Of a stretch of DNA of 64,000 nt, positions 50,297-62,363 are shown piece after piece. How positions within the stretch are numbered: the first letter of the stretch is position 1; every line of letters starts with the position of its first letter. The notes under the pieces were generated by a model. It had not been told where the DNA came from, did not search any database, and saw only the letters and a list, made by a program, of their open reading frames with translations. The translations under genes and the position numbers were made by a program. The DNA is taken from contig JAOPGA020001506.1 in assembly GCA_026419775.2 (NCBI GenBank), positions 1 through 64,000 on the forward strand, given 5' to 3'. Source of the stretch: Acrasis kona. Its lineage: Eukaryota; Heterolobosea; Eutetramitea; Acrasida; Acrasidae.

Positions 50297-51601
50297 TCAA
50301 AATCTACCATTGTTTATTAAGTCATCAATTAATTTGCCAGGGTTCATCAATTCATCTTTCACGCTCACATCCTTGAAGCAACTCTTATAGTATTCCACCA
50401 TTACGTTCAATTCTTGTGGATCGTACACATCAGGAACTGTCACAATACTCAAAGGTGCGTCCTTCACACTCTTTTCAACGCTTTGTGCACCAACAAAGAA
50501 TCGGTTAGGCTGAAAACATTAATCAAAAATTAAACATTATGGACTTACAGAGTTTTGCATCATGATCCGATCCAGAAATTCTACCAACACATATTCTTTT
50601 CCATGAACATGTTTGAGACGGTAACCGGTTTGATCGATATGAGTTAACTCTCCCAAATGAAAGTGAGAATAGTCTTGCAAGGCATCGTAGTCGTCAATCG
50701 CGAATACCATTTTTGTGGAAGTGTCAATGTAAAGTTCGTCTAGGACTGTCTTGAATGCAACAGTACTATTTTCTAAGCTACTAGCGCCCCATTCACACAA
50801 TTCATACAAATTAGAGTGATTGTCTAACAAGCCATGTGTTGGCATTTTCTTCAACAAATGTTTATTAGATGCAAAGAATGAACGCAACCATTTAAATGTA
50901 CAGATGGGAGCTTCGTATAGACCTGTGCTGTTCATGTGAATAATGTGACTTCCATGTGTCCAATACTTGCCACTTGGTATGTAGAAGACGATGAAATTGT
51001 TTTTATGCGCATGATGTACCAAAGTGTTTAGTATACATGACGTTCCGCTTCCTTTCGCTCCTGTTACCAAATGACCTTTGACTTGATCTTGTTGGTTGTT
51101 GAACCTTGCGTGTAGGGATTGCGCCAACTCAATAGTTTGTTGTCTTATCAGTAAGGCTCTTTGGAATAGGAAAAGGAAAGTACGATCTAGGTTCCCACCG
51201 AACCCATCAATAGAAAAGTAGTTTTCGTAATCTGGTATGGAGATTAGACTTAGTTTATTCTTGTCAGATGGACTAATGACGTCTGGCGCTTGTTTGGAGA
51301 ATAAATGTGGGTAGGTTTCAATGTTTGATTGAAGATTAGTATCATACTTCTTCATTGAAAAGTCTCTTGCTTCATTCATTCTTTTCACATCTTCTTCCGA
51401 TGGATTGAACATTTTTAGTAACGATGCAACAGCCTCAGATTGGCTTCCCATGTCTGGCGCATCCTCACCTCCATCAAAATCATCTTCACGCTTTATAGTC
51501 CTCTTCTTCTTTTTGATATATCGTACAGATTGTGCTAAAGAAGCTTTAGGTGTGTGGCTCTGTATATTCCGAAGAGCAAAATATTTGAATCTTGTTAACA
51601 T
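50297..51601 (-). CDS. DAP3: Mitochondrial small-subunit ribosomal protein mS29 (DAP3)
   Basis: Exons 51601-50549 and 50509-50297, 39-nt intron; 421 aa. Presequence (MLTRFKYFALRNIQSHTP) and a basic KKKKRTIKRED stretch precede the mS29 P-loop NTPase fold: GHLVTGAKGSGTSCILNTLVHHA, IVFYIPSGKYWTHGSHII, ALLDN, MVFAIDDYDALQDYSHFH. The P-loop Lys expected in GxxGxGK[ST] is Thr (GAKGSGTS), so GTP binding may be altered. The second exon gives NRFFVGAQSVEKSV and PQELNVMVEYYKSC, typical of the DAP3 C-terminus. Confidence 0.9.
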
Positions 51602-51663
51602 TGTGAATTATTATTGTAAAAGATGATGATGTTCAACAAAGTCATGTTTATATAAAAAGACAT

Positions 51664-53901
51664 TTAAAACAAACCGACTGCCTTCTTCAAGTTCCCTCTC
51701 TTCCAATCCGGGTAAGATGCAAACTCTTTCCTGCTAATTCCATTAAAAGCAAGTGAAAAGTCGTCATCGCTCAAATACTTTTCTCTTGCATTTGTGTCCA
51801 CCCAGTCAGGATATCTCTTTCCGGTTTGTAAAGCCGCTAAAGGTAAGATCTCAGATTCGTCAGTCTCTGGTATGTATCCCGTTTGTTTTTCCAAAACTCT
51901 TCCCATACTTGCTTTTGCTTGTCCCGCAGTTTCCAGCAATGTTCTCATTTTCGAATGAACCCATGAATTCATACTTCTCATTTGAATTTTATCAAAACGT
52001 TGATTTAATTCTTCCTCATCAGTGATGTTGTTCACATTGATCATCAATGGTGAGGATGTCAAACTTGTGGTGCTTTGAGGTGTGGACGATGAACTATCGA
52101 TACTAATGGTGCTGCTTGGTGTGACCACTGGTTGAGTTATTAATTGTAATAAATCATCATCGCTAATCATCTTGATCGACTTTTTGACTGGCGGACCTCT
52201 TCTGATGGGTGACTCTTCAGAAGTCGGTTCCTCTTGAACAGTTGATGGAGTAGAAGTACCAGGTGTCACCGAAGGTCTTGTAAACGTTCTTGTTTGAAGT
52301 TTCTTCCTTATCAACTTTTCCTTCTTTATGGCTCTCCTTACTGTTTTTTGATTGGCTTGGTCGGTTAAATTCTCCTGCATGATGATTAACAACTTCTTGA
52401 AGGCGTTCAAGTTTTTGATTCTCGACTTGATGGTTGGGTCCAGGGCCATGTTGCACAAACTTGCTGCAGCATTGTTACGAATGTCATGATCAGGATGATC
52501 CAACAGATGAATTAATGTTTCGAGTCCACCCTCTTCCATGAATAAATCTCTCACTTGCTGTTCCGTTGATAAATTCAGAATGGCACATGTTAGCTTATCG
52601 ATCACTTCGGTGTCTCCAAAGATGACGTGTTTCTCTAGTTCTGGATCTTGGGTTACGAACCTTTGTACACATTGAAGTAATGCGTCGTGCCCAAGGTCTG
52701 AAATGATTCTTTCCTTGTTTTCGTCATAGTAGGCCATGATACCTAACGCAGTGATGCCTGTCCTAATAATCTCTAATGCTTCATCCGAAGGATCATCATC
52801 ATGTTCCATGAACAAGACGGGAATCAGCTTTTCGAGAGTATTTGTTTGGTGCACAAAGAACTCTGAATTGGTTCGGTTGACTGCTAGAATTAAAAGTGCG
52901 GCAACTGCTTTTCCAAGCACATCACCGATGGTGGAGTCTAACTGGTCGACGATTAAAGGTAGTGCTTCCAACTCTCTGACACGATCTCTAACTTCGGCAT
53001 CGGATTGGGACATGTTACCAATGAACATTAAGCAGAAGCCTCTAAATTCTTCATCTGTTGTGCTTTGTAGTAACTGAACGACTGTTTCTAGTGATTGTGG
53101 TAGTGATTTGATTGTTTCGCACAAGGTGTCGTTGATGCAAAGTAATCCTAACGTAACTAAACAGTTGGTGGCGATTTCCAAATCCTCGTGTTTGATTAAT
53201 TCGAATAACTTTTCAACCACATCCTGTCTACCATAGAATAATTCTCTATTCTTGGGTGTCATGGCAACGTTCCATAGTGCAGCTGTCGCTCTTGACACTA
53301 CTTCTTGATCTTGTGATTCGTTAATGTACTTGATCAAGGTATTGAGTCCCTCATGGTGAACAAAGAAATCTTGCGCTACTTCTGGTACAATGCATAACAA
53401 ACTTATGCAACCAACTGTATATTGGGTTGTCTCAACTTCATTTGGCTCAACTTCTTTTAATAAGTTGACCATGGTCTGCAGACCATCCTTATTAGCTGTG
53501 TACTTTTGGATGGTACTCTCCTGTAACAGATTGTTCAATGCTCCAGCCGCATATTCAGCTGCCTTACTAAGCTCGTCGTGGTTGCGCACTAAGGTTAGCA
53601 GAGAATCAATAACTCCTGCATCCCTTAACAAAATTTTGGCTCTGTTGCTGACGCTAAGGTTCAATATACAAATGCTCGCGCGAATTTGTGTTTTTGGATA
53701 CGAAACCTCGGTCAAATGTTTGATTATATCTTGGATTCCATCTTGTTCTAATATTTCCTCCCGATGAACGTCTTCAGTTGCTAAATTTGCCAAATTTGTC
53801 AGAGCTTTTGTTTTGAGTTCGATAACATTTTGTGTTCTAAGTATAGATAGTAGTTCCTCTACTGAATGTTTGTTCTTTGTTTGTTCGCCGTTGTCGGTCA
53901 T
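51664..53901 (-). CDS. Armadillo-repeat protein
   Basis: 745 aa, single exon. Residues ~10-530 are about twelve ARM repeats (LRTQNVIELKTKALTNLANLATED, EYAAGALNNLL, SRATAALWNVAM, IRNNAAASLCNMAL). The C-terminal ~200 residues are Ser/Thr/Pro-rich and disordered, then a short conserved-looking tail (SDDDFSLAFNGISRKEFASYPDW). ARM arrays bind partner proteins; no specific family (importin, beta-catenin, SARM) could be named. Single-exon layout and length are ordinary for a protist scaffold. Confidence 0.85.
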   Translation of the reverse strand: MTDNGEQTKNKHSVEELLSILRTQNVIELKTKALTNLANLATEDVHREEILEQDGIQDIIKHLTEVSYPKTQIRASICILNLSVSNRAKILLRDAGVIDSLLTLVRNHDELSKAAEYAAGALNNLLQESTIQKYTANKDGLQTMVNLLKEVEPNEVETTQYTVGCISLLCIVPEVAQDFFVHHEGLNTLIKYINESQDQEVVSRATAALWNVAMTPKNRELFYGRQDVVEKLFELIKHEDLEIATNCLVTLGLLCINDTLCETIKSLPQSLETVVQLLQSTTDEEFRGFCLMFIGNMSQSDAEVRDRVRELEALPLIVDQLDSTIGDVLGKAVAALLILAVNRTNSEFFVHQTNTLEKLIPVLFMEHDDDPSDEALEIIRTGITALGIMAYYDENKERIISDLGHDALLQCVQRFVTQDPELEKHVIFGDTEVIDKLTCAILNLSTEQQVRDLFMEEGGLETLIHLLDHPDHDIRNNAAASLCNMALDPTIKSRIKNLNAFKKLLIIMQENLTDQANQKTVRRAIKKEKLIRKKLQTRTFTRPSVTPGTSTPSTVQEEPTSEESPIRRGPPVKKSIKMISDDDLLQLITQPVVTPSSTISIDSSSSTPQSTTSLTSSPLMINVNNITDEEELNQRFDKIQMRSMNSWVHSKMRTLLETAGQAKASMGRVLEKQTGYIPETDESEILPLAALQTGKRYPDWVDTNAREKYLSDDDFSLAFNGISRKEFASYPDWKRGNLKKAVGLF

Positions 53902-54136
53902 GCTATGGTATTCTTTTGTACAAAGCTGTCAATTTTCACAATTGACTTGTCAACCAATACCTTATCACCAAAATTATCAAACCATTAATTGTGTCATTGT
54001 TGCCTCTGATGATTCTATAGTAATGTAATTATACGAATCGCTTTACATGACTAGTTCTTACTCTCCAACAGAAATATACCACCTGCTAGGAAGATTTCAC
54101 AACATTTCATAGAGTTGACTTTTTGTAACAATTAAA

Positions 54137-54937
54137 ATGAATTCACATCTATCCAAGATGTCATCGAGGGCTTTGTTATTTGTTAGGAGGCCAATCACTC
54201 GGTCATACACCACTGCAACAAACACTACACAAACAACTAGTCCAAAAGTTAACGTTGTAGAAAGTACAAATCCAAATACAACAGTGAGCGACATTAAAGT
54301 TGAAGTTGTTCCCGAACCTGACGTCATAAATCCAAATCCTGGAGTAGTATCTCCTGCAGATATTAGAGTTGGATCGGTTTTAAATAAAAATGAAGGCGTC
54401 AAAGTAGTCGACGTCAAGGTACAACCACCAAAACCTTCCGTCGCACCCGTTGCACCAGCCAAAAAGACCGAAAACGACCTCAAAGACCCCATTACATTTA
54501 AACAATTCTTACTTTACCTACTCGCTGGTGCCTCCATTTCAACCTTTGCCTATTTCAAGTTACATTATCAAATCATTGATGAGAATGCAGAATTAATCAA
54601 AAAGATCACTGACGCAGGTCTAGCCCGCTCTGCAGAGGAAACAGCCAACCACAAAAAACTGCTTCAAAAAATAGAGGATGAGGACATTTTGAGAAGACGC
54701 AACATTGCACGTCAAATCAAGATGGCAGAGCAAGAAAAGAAGTTCCTTCAACGCGCAAAAAGAGACATTGCACGCGCATGGAATTCAGTGTTCGTGATGA
54801 TGGGATTAAGCATGGAAATGAACGACGAGCAAATTCAACAACGAGAGCAACAACTAATAGAAGCGCGCATTCAAGACGAAATCAAAGCAGTTTATGGAGT
54901 CAACAATGCAAAGATCATTCATGTAGAAACACATTAA
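54137..54937 (+). CDS. Mitochondrial inner-membrane-type protein with coiled coil
   Basis: 266 aa. Presequence (MNSHLSKMSSRALLFVRRPITRSYTT) followed by a low-complexity Pro/Val/Thr region, a single membrane span (FLLYLLAGASISTFAYF, about residues 125-145), and a Lys/Glu/Gln coiled coil of ~100 residues. No family recognised. It ends 8 nt from the convergent 54946-56851 gene. Confidence 0.65.
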   Translation: MNSHLSKMSSRALLFVRRPITRSYTTATNTTQTTSPKVNVVESTNPNTTVSDIKVEVVPEPDVINPNPGVVSPADIRVGSVLNKNEGVKVVDVKVQPPKPSVAPVAPAKKTENDLKDPITFKQFLLYLLAGASISTFAYFKLHYQIIDENAELIKKITDAGLARSAEETANHKKLLQKIEDEDILRRRNIARQIKMAEQEKKFLQRAKRDIARAWNSVFVMMGLSMEMNDEQIQQREQQLIEARIQDEIKAVYGVNNAKIIHVETH

Positions 54938-54945
54938 ATGTTTTA

Positions 54946-56851
54946 TTATGCTGTTCCATTCGTACCAGCATGAACTTCATAGTTTGCATTCTGTGCAAAT
55001 CCACCTCTCCCTCTTCCTCGTTGGCCCCTTCCTCTAGCATTGCCTCTACCTCTTCTAGGTCCATTATAATGCTTTCTTGGCAAATAACCATTCTCTTGAC
55101 TGCCTTCTTCATTGTCCAAATCCTTTTGATAGCGCCGTTGTTGTTGTCTCGAAGTATTATTCTTTTCTCTTGGTGATAGCGCATCAGATTCGCTAATTTG
55201 TTGATTAGGTGTCAACAATGTCACGTTGTACTGTACTTCATAATCATTGGTGTAGCTCATTTCATCTTGTTTGGGACTCGTAGCACCAGTCGAAGCACCA
55301 GTCGTAGCAGTAGCAGTCTTTGTAGGCGATCCCACCTGAGCATTACTTTCAAGAGCAGCAGCACCAGCGCTACCATTATTACTAGCGGTATTACCGGCGC
55401 TAGTATTTGGTGCATTAGAAGAAATGACGTATGGAAGAGAAGGATCAAAAGCACCATTCGAAGTCAACGACGACGACGATGATGATGATGGCGTCGAGTG
55501 AAATGTTTCACAAGTGTACATGTCTTGGATCATGTCCGATAATTCTTGATAAGTAACACCTGGTGCAATTTCTTCGTCGCTCTGATGAATCAACTTTTGT
55601 AGTTTATGAGCACCGTCGATGCTCGCCAAGTCACGACTTGCAGTGGTGCTCGACGTTCCTCTCAACGTCCTGGACAAAAACTTGTACGCTTCGTATTGTT
55701 GATGAGTGTACTTGTTTTTACGTTCCTCCTTGAACGCCTCCAATGCATTGCTTCCACTAATGCGATAATGACCATTAGGAGCACGATCAGAGTCATAAAA
55801 GTCCAACAGTTGAAAGATTTGAACGAGGCGCTTCAAGTTGGCTTCGTCCTTGTTGGTATTTGGCTTCATGGCCACTTCGAACAGTACGTCTTCTTCGTAT
55901 TTTGCGAATAAGCAGCGTGGTGCTTCGTGAATGGCTCTTTGCATGTCTTGAAGGGTGTGATGTAGCTCTGCAGTTTTGAATTCCAAACTCTGACGAAGAG
56001 CTTCGTAGAGATGTTGAGCGTGTTCTCCGGTCGTTTTGCTCTTATTCCTTTCTTGTTCCATGTAACTCACATTATCTCTCGCTGTCGTTAATTCTTGCAT
56101 GAGACGATCGTTTTCAATGTTCTTTTCTTGTATTTGGGCCTGTAGGGTTGATTTTAGATTTTCAATCTCTTCTGCATGTTGTTTGACCGCAGTGGCTAAT
56201 TCCGATTCTCTGTCGCTCAGTAATTGTTGGTAGTGTTGGAATTCGCTCTTGTAGTATTGAATGTCGTGAAGCATGGCGGTGGTCTCTTCGTGTCGTAATT
56301 GGAATTGACGGTTAAAGTGTTGAAGTTGCATTTGTTGATCGTGAATAATGTGCTCAAAGTGTATGGTCTTGTTGATTTGTTCTTGCATTTGTTGATCGTG
56401 TTGTGCTTGTTCGTTACTTAATTTTCTCTTGAGGTCATCAATGACGGATAAGTTGGTGATCTGAAGGGACTTGTGACCGGCTAATTGACGCTCTAGCTCT
56501 TGGACGTCCTTTTCGTTGGTTTGATTTTGTGCATTGGATTGGAGTTGTTTGATTTGTTTGACTTGTTCTTCAATCAGCTTGTTTCTCTTTTCTAATTCGC
56601 TAGAAAGTTGCTTTTGTGAGTTATCGGGCTAGAATGTTAAGAATGAGTTGAAATGACGGTCATACTTCTTGGTTGGATTGTGGTGTGTGGCGTCCGTTCA
56701 CCTCTCTTCTCTCTACTTTGGCTACATTTTCAACAACATCGGTTTTTTGTAAAGAGCCATTTTGTTCCTTGTTTTTCGGTTGTTGGGGGTGTTGTTTCTT
56801 TTTTGGTTGTTGATTTTGAGGAACATTCTTGTCGTTTTTCTGCTGCACCAT
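54946..56851 (-). CDS. Coiled-coil protein with RGG-rich C-terminus (2 exons)
   Basis: Exon 1 56851-56666, 37-nt intron, exon 2 56628-54946; 622 aa. The first ~60 residues are Lys/Gln/Pro-rich. About 240 residues of coiled coil follow, then a ~150-residue helical domain (CLFAKYEEDVLFEV... YQELSDMIQDMYTCETFH), a Ser/Ala/Thr-rich region (poly-Ser encoded near 55470), and a terminal RGG-type stretch (GPRRGRGNARGRGQRGRGRGGF). RGG boxes bind RNA. Probably an mRNP component (inference). No named family. Confidence 0.7.
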
Positions 56852-57033
56852 TTCGTGTGAACTAAATATGCTAAGCGTGTATGTATCACACTTTGGGACC
56901 AAAAAGATCTGAAGGTTGACTAATTACAAACAATCTTCCTTGGAACTCTTGACACATCATGATGGCACGGCAGACAAAACAACGAAATATATACATTTAA
57001 AAATTTTTATATAATAAGGACAACATTAAAAGT

Positions 57034-60000
57034 TTAAAAGTTTGATTCAGGGATCGATTTGTCAACATTGGCTTCCTCTATACTGCACGTCAAGTCCTCA
57101 ATTTGTTTCCTCAACTTTAATATGGCCTCATCCTCCAAATCCTTCTTTTCTTGTAACATTTGTTTCGCATTATTCTTCTGCACAATGTTAGCATCACGAC
57201 GAAAACATGTAAACAAACCTGATTCAAAGCGACATCCAACTCTTTCAAAATGGAATCCCTCATGGACTTTTCTCTTTCAATTTCAAAGTTTAATTCCTTC
57301 TTTTCAATCTCAAGGTTTCTTAGTTTGTCAATGTCTAATTCCCTAGCTTTGGACATGTCTAAAAGTCTTGTGGACATTGATGCTAATTGATCTCTTAAAT
57401 GTTGCGTTGCTTCCTGTTCATGTTTTTAGTAAAAATGAATCATGATGGACGTACCTTAATTAAATCAGTGTCATCAATGTCGACCGGCATCTTCATCAAT
57501 ACTTGAAGTTGTTCCACATAGCCCGTCGCGTCCATGTCTAATTTCTCCTTCATGTCATTGATGGTAACAATCTTTTCGTAATCATCTTCAATGGTGAGTT
57601 GTTCCGTTATTTGTAGATTCTTTCTTTGTGTTTCGATTAAATGTGTCCATAACTTTTCCCTCAGACGCAACAATCTTGCTTCTTCTTGAATGGCTCTCAG
57701 CCTCGATCTCATGGAATTGGACTTGTCTTCCTTTTCGTCCATTCTTGCAAAATGTTCCCTTAGTTCTTCTCTGACGTCGTTGAGATTTTCCTCGGTGAGA
57801 GCGATGCGAACTAAAAGTGATCCTCTGTCGCTGGTGAGTGCTGATTTGATTTGTTCGACTTCAAGACGATGGGCCATCTCTAATTGTTCCACTCTTTGTT
57901 CTTGTTCCGCTTTGGATGTATTGAAGTCTTTACGTGCTGCTGTGTGTTGGTTGTGTAGGTTTGTTATTGATGACTTGGATCGCTTGACACGATGTTGAAG
58001 TTTGGTTTGATCCGATACTAGCTGCCAAAAACATTTTTCCAACTACCATTGTTTAGTAAAATGTAGAGATTAAAAGTTACTTTGGTTAAAAGATCCTTTT
58101 CTTTTAATGAAAGTGATGATTCTTCTAATGGGTCCGTTTTTTTTAATTGTCTTAGTAGAGTGAATACTTCAGCAGAGGCGTCTGATACAACATGTGAAGG
58201 TGTCCATATTATATCAGTACCGTTCTCTTCATTAATAGATTCAACCTATCACAATGTGTCAGCAAAACATGATGTGTGAAAACTTACAGAAATGTTATTC
58301 AACTGTTGTTCTTTTGAGTTGTTGTGGTTGTTGCCCAATATAACAGCTCTCTCCCTTAGGAACATGTTGACTCTTCGAAGTCTTGCTACTTCACATTCTA
58401 GTCTTTCTATTTTTTGCTCAGCATCAAAGCTTTTAATGGTTAGTACAGCGGTGTCCATTAACAACATACTTTTCCATGTTGGAATTTTGAGAGCGATGAG
58501 CTTCCAACTTTGCGGCTTCTACATCAGATTCAAACTTGGATTGTAGTTCCGCCAACTCATCTTGTAGGTTCCGTATCCTCACAGCCATAAACCTCTCCCT
58601 ATCAGTCATTCCATCCAACTATTGATAATTAAAACATGCAAACAAAACCAAACATACATTTTCAAACTCTAACAACTCTGTATTTTGAGATCTATAGTAT
58701 TCGTGGAGTGCTTTATTCTTTTCCTGCTCATTGTTGAGTTCTCCTTGTGTCTTCTCGTTTAGGTCTCTGAGGTTTTCATTTGCAGATTCTAAAGACTTGA
58801 TCTGCCTTGTTTGTAGTAGCCTCACTTCCCTCAACCTTAAAATTTCGTCTTCTAGTTCTATGGGATCAAGGCTTAAACCGCTCTGTCTTATTCTATCTGA
58901 TTCAAATGCCAACTCATCATGTATTTTTTTCAATTCCAAATCAAAGCTAAACTGGTCTTTACTTCTATCCGAAAGTAGAATCATTTGCTAAAATTTATAT
59001 AAGATGTGAATGGAGCGTGCTTACCTGGGCAGCGACAGCAGTTCTATGTGAATCTCTTTGGTACAATAATTCATTTTCGTGAGCCACCTTGAGTTCTGAT
59101 ATTTGTTGGAAGGATCTTTTTAGTATATAATCCTTTTCCTTCTTTGTTGCACTCAATTGACGAGACAGACTTGATTGTTATAAAAACAAAAAATAACTCT
59201 GCTCACCTTTCAATTTCGTACCTCATCTTTGTTAACATCAACTCTCCTTTTGTTTTATTCTCCTCATTTTTCCATGTAATTGGACCTTCAGCCTCGTTAA
59301 CTTTTTTAGGAGTTAGTGCTTTTAATTTCTTTGGCGTGATGTCAAGATCCTTGCTTAATTTAGAATGAAAATTTGAATGAAAGTACCTGAGATATGTCTG
59401 TTTTTATTGCGTCGCTCCAATTGTCTTGAGAAGCTTGAGAACTTAATATAGATTTGTTAGATTCCACTTCATATTCCTCATCAAATTCCAATAACTCCCT
59501 TTTGACAGCTTTTTTAGGTGACACTAAACTACCAATAAACTTCCGTACTGAGTCCATCGATGAAGATGATGGCGGTAGTGGTGGTGGCGTGGGCTCTGGT
59601 ATATTTCTTAAATGAGAGTGCTATCAAAGAATTAAAAGAGATGAACCAAAAACAAACCTGAGGTGCTATGGGAGTCGATAATACCTGATCGTCTTCGCCA
59701 CTATCTTCCTCGTTTGATATTTCTTCCATGTGCAACCCACCCCCTCTTGCCAAGCATTCCACGCTTGCCTTACTTTGTAAAAATGCCGCAAGTTTGCCAT
59801 CAATAGGGTGAGCAAAATCAACACTGAAGTCGTGTTTCTCGCTCAGACTCTGAAGGAAATAAAGCATAACCAAAAAAGTATAGCATTGTTTGAATTTTGC
59901 GAGTATTATTGCTTTCCTATCATAAACTTCCATGGGTAGTTTGAGTTCGATCATAACAAATTTGATAAGATCCCAATTTGCTGAGACGTCCCTTTCTGTT

Positions 60001-60262
60001 TTTGGATTACTCTTAAATGTTAAACATCGTAGATTTAACTTCATACTTTATATTTCAATCTCTTCAAATCAACAACTTTTGGCCAAATCCTTGACATTAT
60101 TTTTAAAAATACAACTCCACTCCGTAGGTCCTCCAGCTTTGTGCAAGGAACAGAGCTTATTGTCGAAGCCCATTGAAGTAATTCCTTCTTCCTAATAGGA
60201 CCTTTATAACTTGATCCTGGTGTGCTAGGATATTCGACTTCATCTTCCGAGTGAACGTTCAT
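57034..60262 (-). CDS. CH-domain (EB1/HOOK-like) coiled-coil protein, 12 exons
   Basis: Exons (minus): 60262-60047, 60011-59658, 59620-59387, 59349-59207, 59169-59025, 58987-58658, 58618-58470, 58429-58288, 58245-58081, 58042-57455, 57413-57219, 57177-57034. The eleven introns are 35-42 nt, and phases match at every joint (2805 nt, 934 aa). Residues ~25-150 form a calponin-homology fold of the EB1/NN-CH kind (KKELLQWASTIS, LRSGVVFLKIMSRIWPKVVDLKRLKYK, NPKTERDVSANWDLIKFVM). The rest is a long coiled coil interrupted by a Pro-rich piece (EPTPPPLPPSSSS). It likely links microtubules to a cargo or structure (inference). Divergent from the gene at 60316. Confidence 0.82.
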
Positions 60263-60315
60263 TATATCCCGCGTTTATTACAACGCAGTTCATCAAAGTT
60301 AGAAAATAGCTATCA

Positions 60316-62230
60316 ATGGATAAGTTGGAACCTCTTTATAAGCATACAGATATTATTCATGACTTCACACGGTGTGAAGAGACAACACGCGTTTATCTAG
60401 CTATGTAACCCTAACAAATATCTCAGTTTGAACTGTGTCCGCCAAAACTTTCGTCTATTTTTACAACAATTCATGAAGTTCCCAGAGAACAGACAACAGT
60501 ACTTGGAACTCGTGAAAAGAATAGCGCATGAAGATGTGAAAAGATGTCTAGCAGGCTTCCGAGTTACGCACCCAGGTTTATTAAAAGCGTTAAATGATGG
60601 AACATCTCTCCCAAAAGCTATCTCCCATGACATATCAACCGAGGCCATGAGTAATATTTCTCAAAATGAACGCAGCAACAATATTCCAGAACAAAAAAAT
60701 GAAACACCCCAAAAGCAACCTATCAATACTCCAAAAAAATCACCACAGGCACAAATAACTGAAAAAAAGCAAATCGAGAAGACAAAAGAAGTGTCTCCTA
60801 TTCCAGATAAACCAATAAAAAATGTACCCCAAGCTCCAACCAACAATTCTGCGGCCAAAACAAGGTCAAACAATACCTCCACTTCTTCACGTTCAAAAAT
60901 CTATGACCACGTTCCATCTAGATTGATGAAACCAACAATCAGTGTGATACAAAAACAAAAAGAAGAAAAAAAGGCAACTGTTGAAACTGTAGATTATAAC
61001 AACCCGAATGACTTTAAGGGCGTTAGAAAAAAGAGCGGTACGGCTACATCATTATTTATTAACAAGAAGATCAACAATAATCGCAAAGATGTATTTAATA
61101 CCTCTACAGACAAATCGGAAACACACAGTAACAACCAATCTCGCAGGAGCAGCATTGATGCTCACTCTTACAACAAAGAAGAAATCAATTCCCAACACAG
61201 CCCAGATTATATTGATCCTGGTTTCATTAGGATCGTCCCCATTGATCAACCTGATTACAACATTAGCAAGCCACCCATACCCAGTCCCATTACACCCCCC
61301 GCTCGACCCAATGTACTCAGCGAACATCACATACAAAGGTTGAGCCAGCTAATGGACGCTCACGTACAACAGCAACAAGAAATTGAATTACAAAAGAAAA
61401 GACAGAGCAGATTAATGCAAAAGTACAAGAGATTGAAGCGTGAAAAAAATGTCGAAAAGATATCAGAAGGAACATCTCCGATGGCTATCAATATACAACC
61501 TTCGAACAAACCTTCCACTCAACAAAAGCTATCAAGCAGAATGTTACCACAGTTCACGTCACAACCACCGCCCGATGAAATCAAACCAACCACTCAAGAA
61601 CCAGTCACTATTTTAGATATTATGAACGATGGAGCCGATGCCATACTTGACCAACTCGTCACTCAAGTAGCAAAGGAATACTTGGACAAGAAAACAAATC
61701 AACAACAATCAGATCCAGAAGAGTTGATCAAGAAAAAAATCAAACTTTTAGAATGCAAAGAAAGCAATAGAGACCATTTAGATTACTTAGCCACTCTACT
61801 CAATGAGATGGAAGAACAAAACAATCAGATTACAAAAAGACACCTCAACCATGACTTTGAAACACTTCACACAAGTCAACCACTCAACTTGCCCATCATA
61901 CCCAAGAGTGAAGAAGCTTTTGAAGAAGAAACAAACTTTTTGGAACATCGCGTTCGATTTAATGAAGCCCATGCTAAGAATGAAAAAATGAACACAGCAC
62001 CATGTATCCCCGATGCAGTTATTCAAAAAGCATTTTTATATAGAAAACAGTACCAACTATCGAACGCCGACATTGAAATGAATTCTGATCCTTCTCCTGT
62101 TGCTATCATGGAAATATTATCGGAAGAGGTTTTACAGGATCTGTTGATGGAGACGACAAGAGAGTTGATGACACTTACTGATGACATTTATGAGTACATT
62201 TCAGAAATTGAATTAAAGGGTCGTTCATAA
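60316..62230 (+). CDS. Large disordered protein with N- and C-terminal helical parts (2 exons)
   Basis: Exon 1 60316-60371, 55-nt intron with CCCTAAC branch site, exon 2 60427-62230; 619 aa starting MDKLEPLYKHTDII. The N-terminal ~80 residues are helical (NFRLFLQQFMKFPENRQQYLELVKRIAHEDV). A ~400-residue polar, disordered middle follows with KKRQSRLMQKYKRLKREKN, then a helical C-terminal half (LDIMNDGADAILDQLVTQVAKEYLDKK, ..., ALMEILSEEVLQDLL-like). The exon-1 model is supported by frame and start but could be replaced by an ATG at 60473. No family recognised. It shares a short divergent promoter with the CH-domain gene. Confidence 0.62.
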
Positions 62231-62363
62231 TGTGTAAATGATGATGTAAACAATCAACGTTGATTTACATTTTTAATGGCCAAGAAGAGTAGTGAATGGA
62301 TGTTGAAAGAGCACAAGGAAACAAGTCGCTATTAAAGCGCATTAAAATAAATTGAACTATAAT

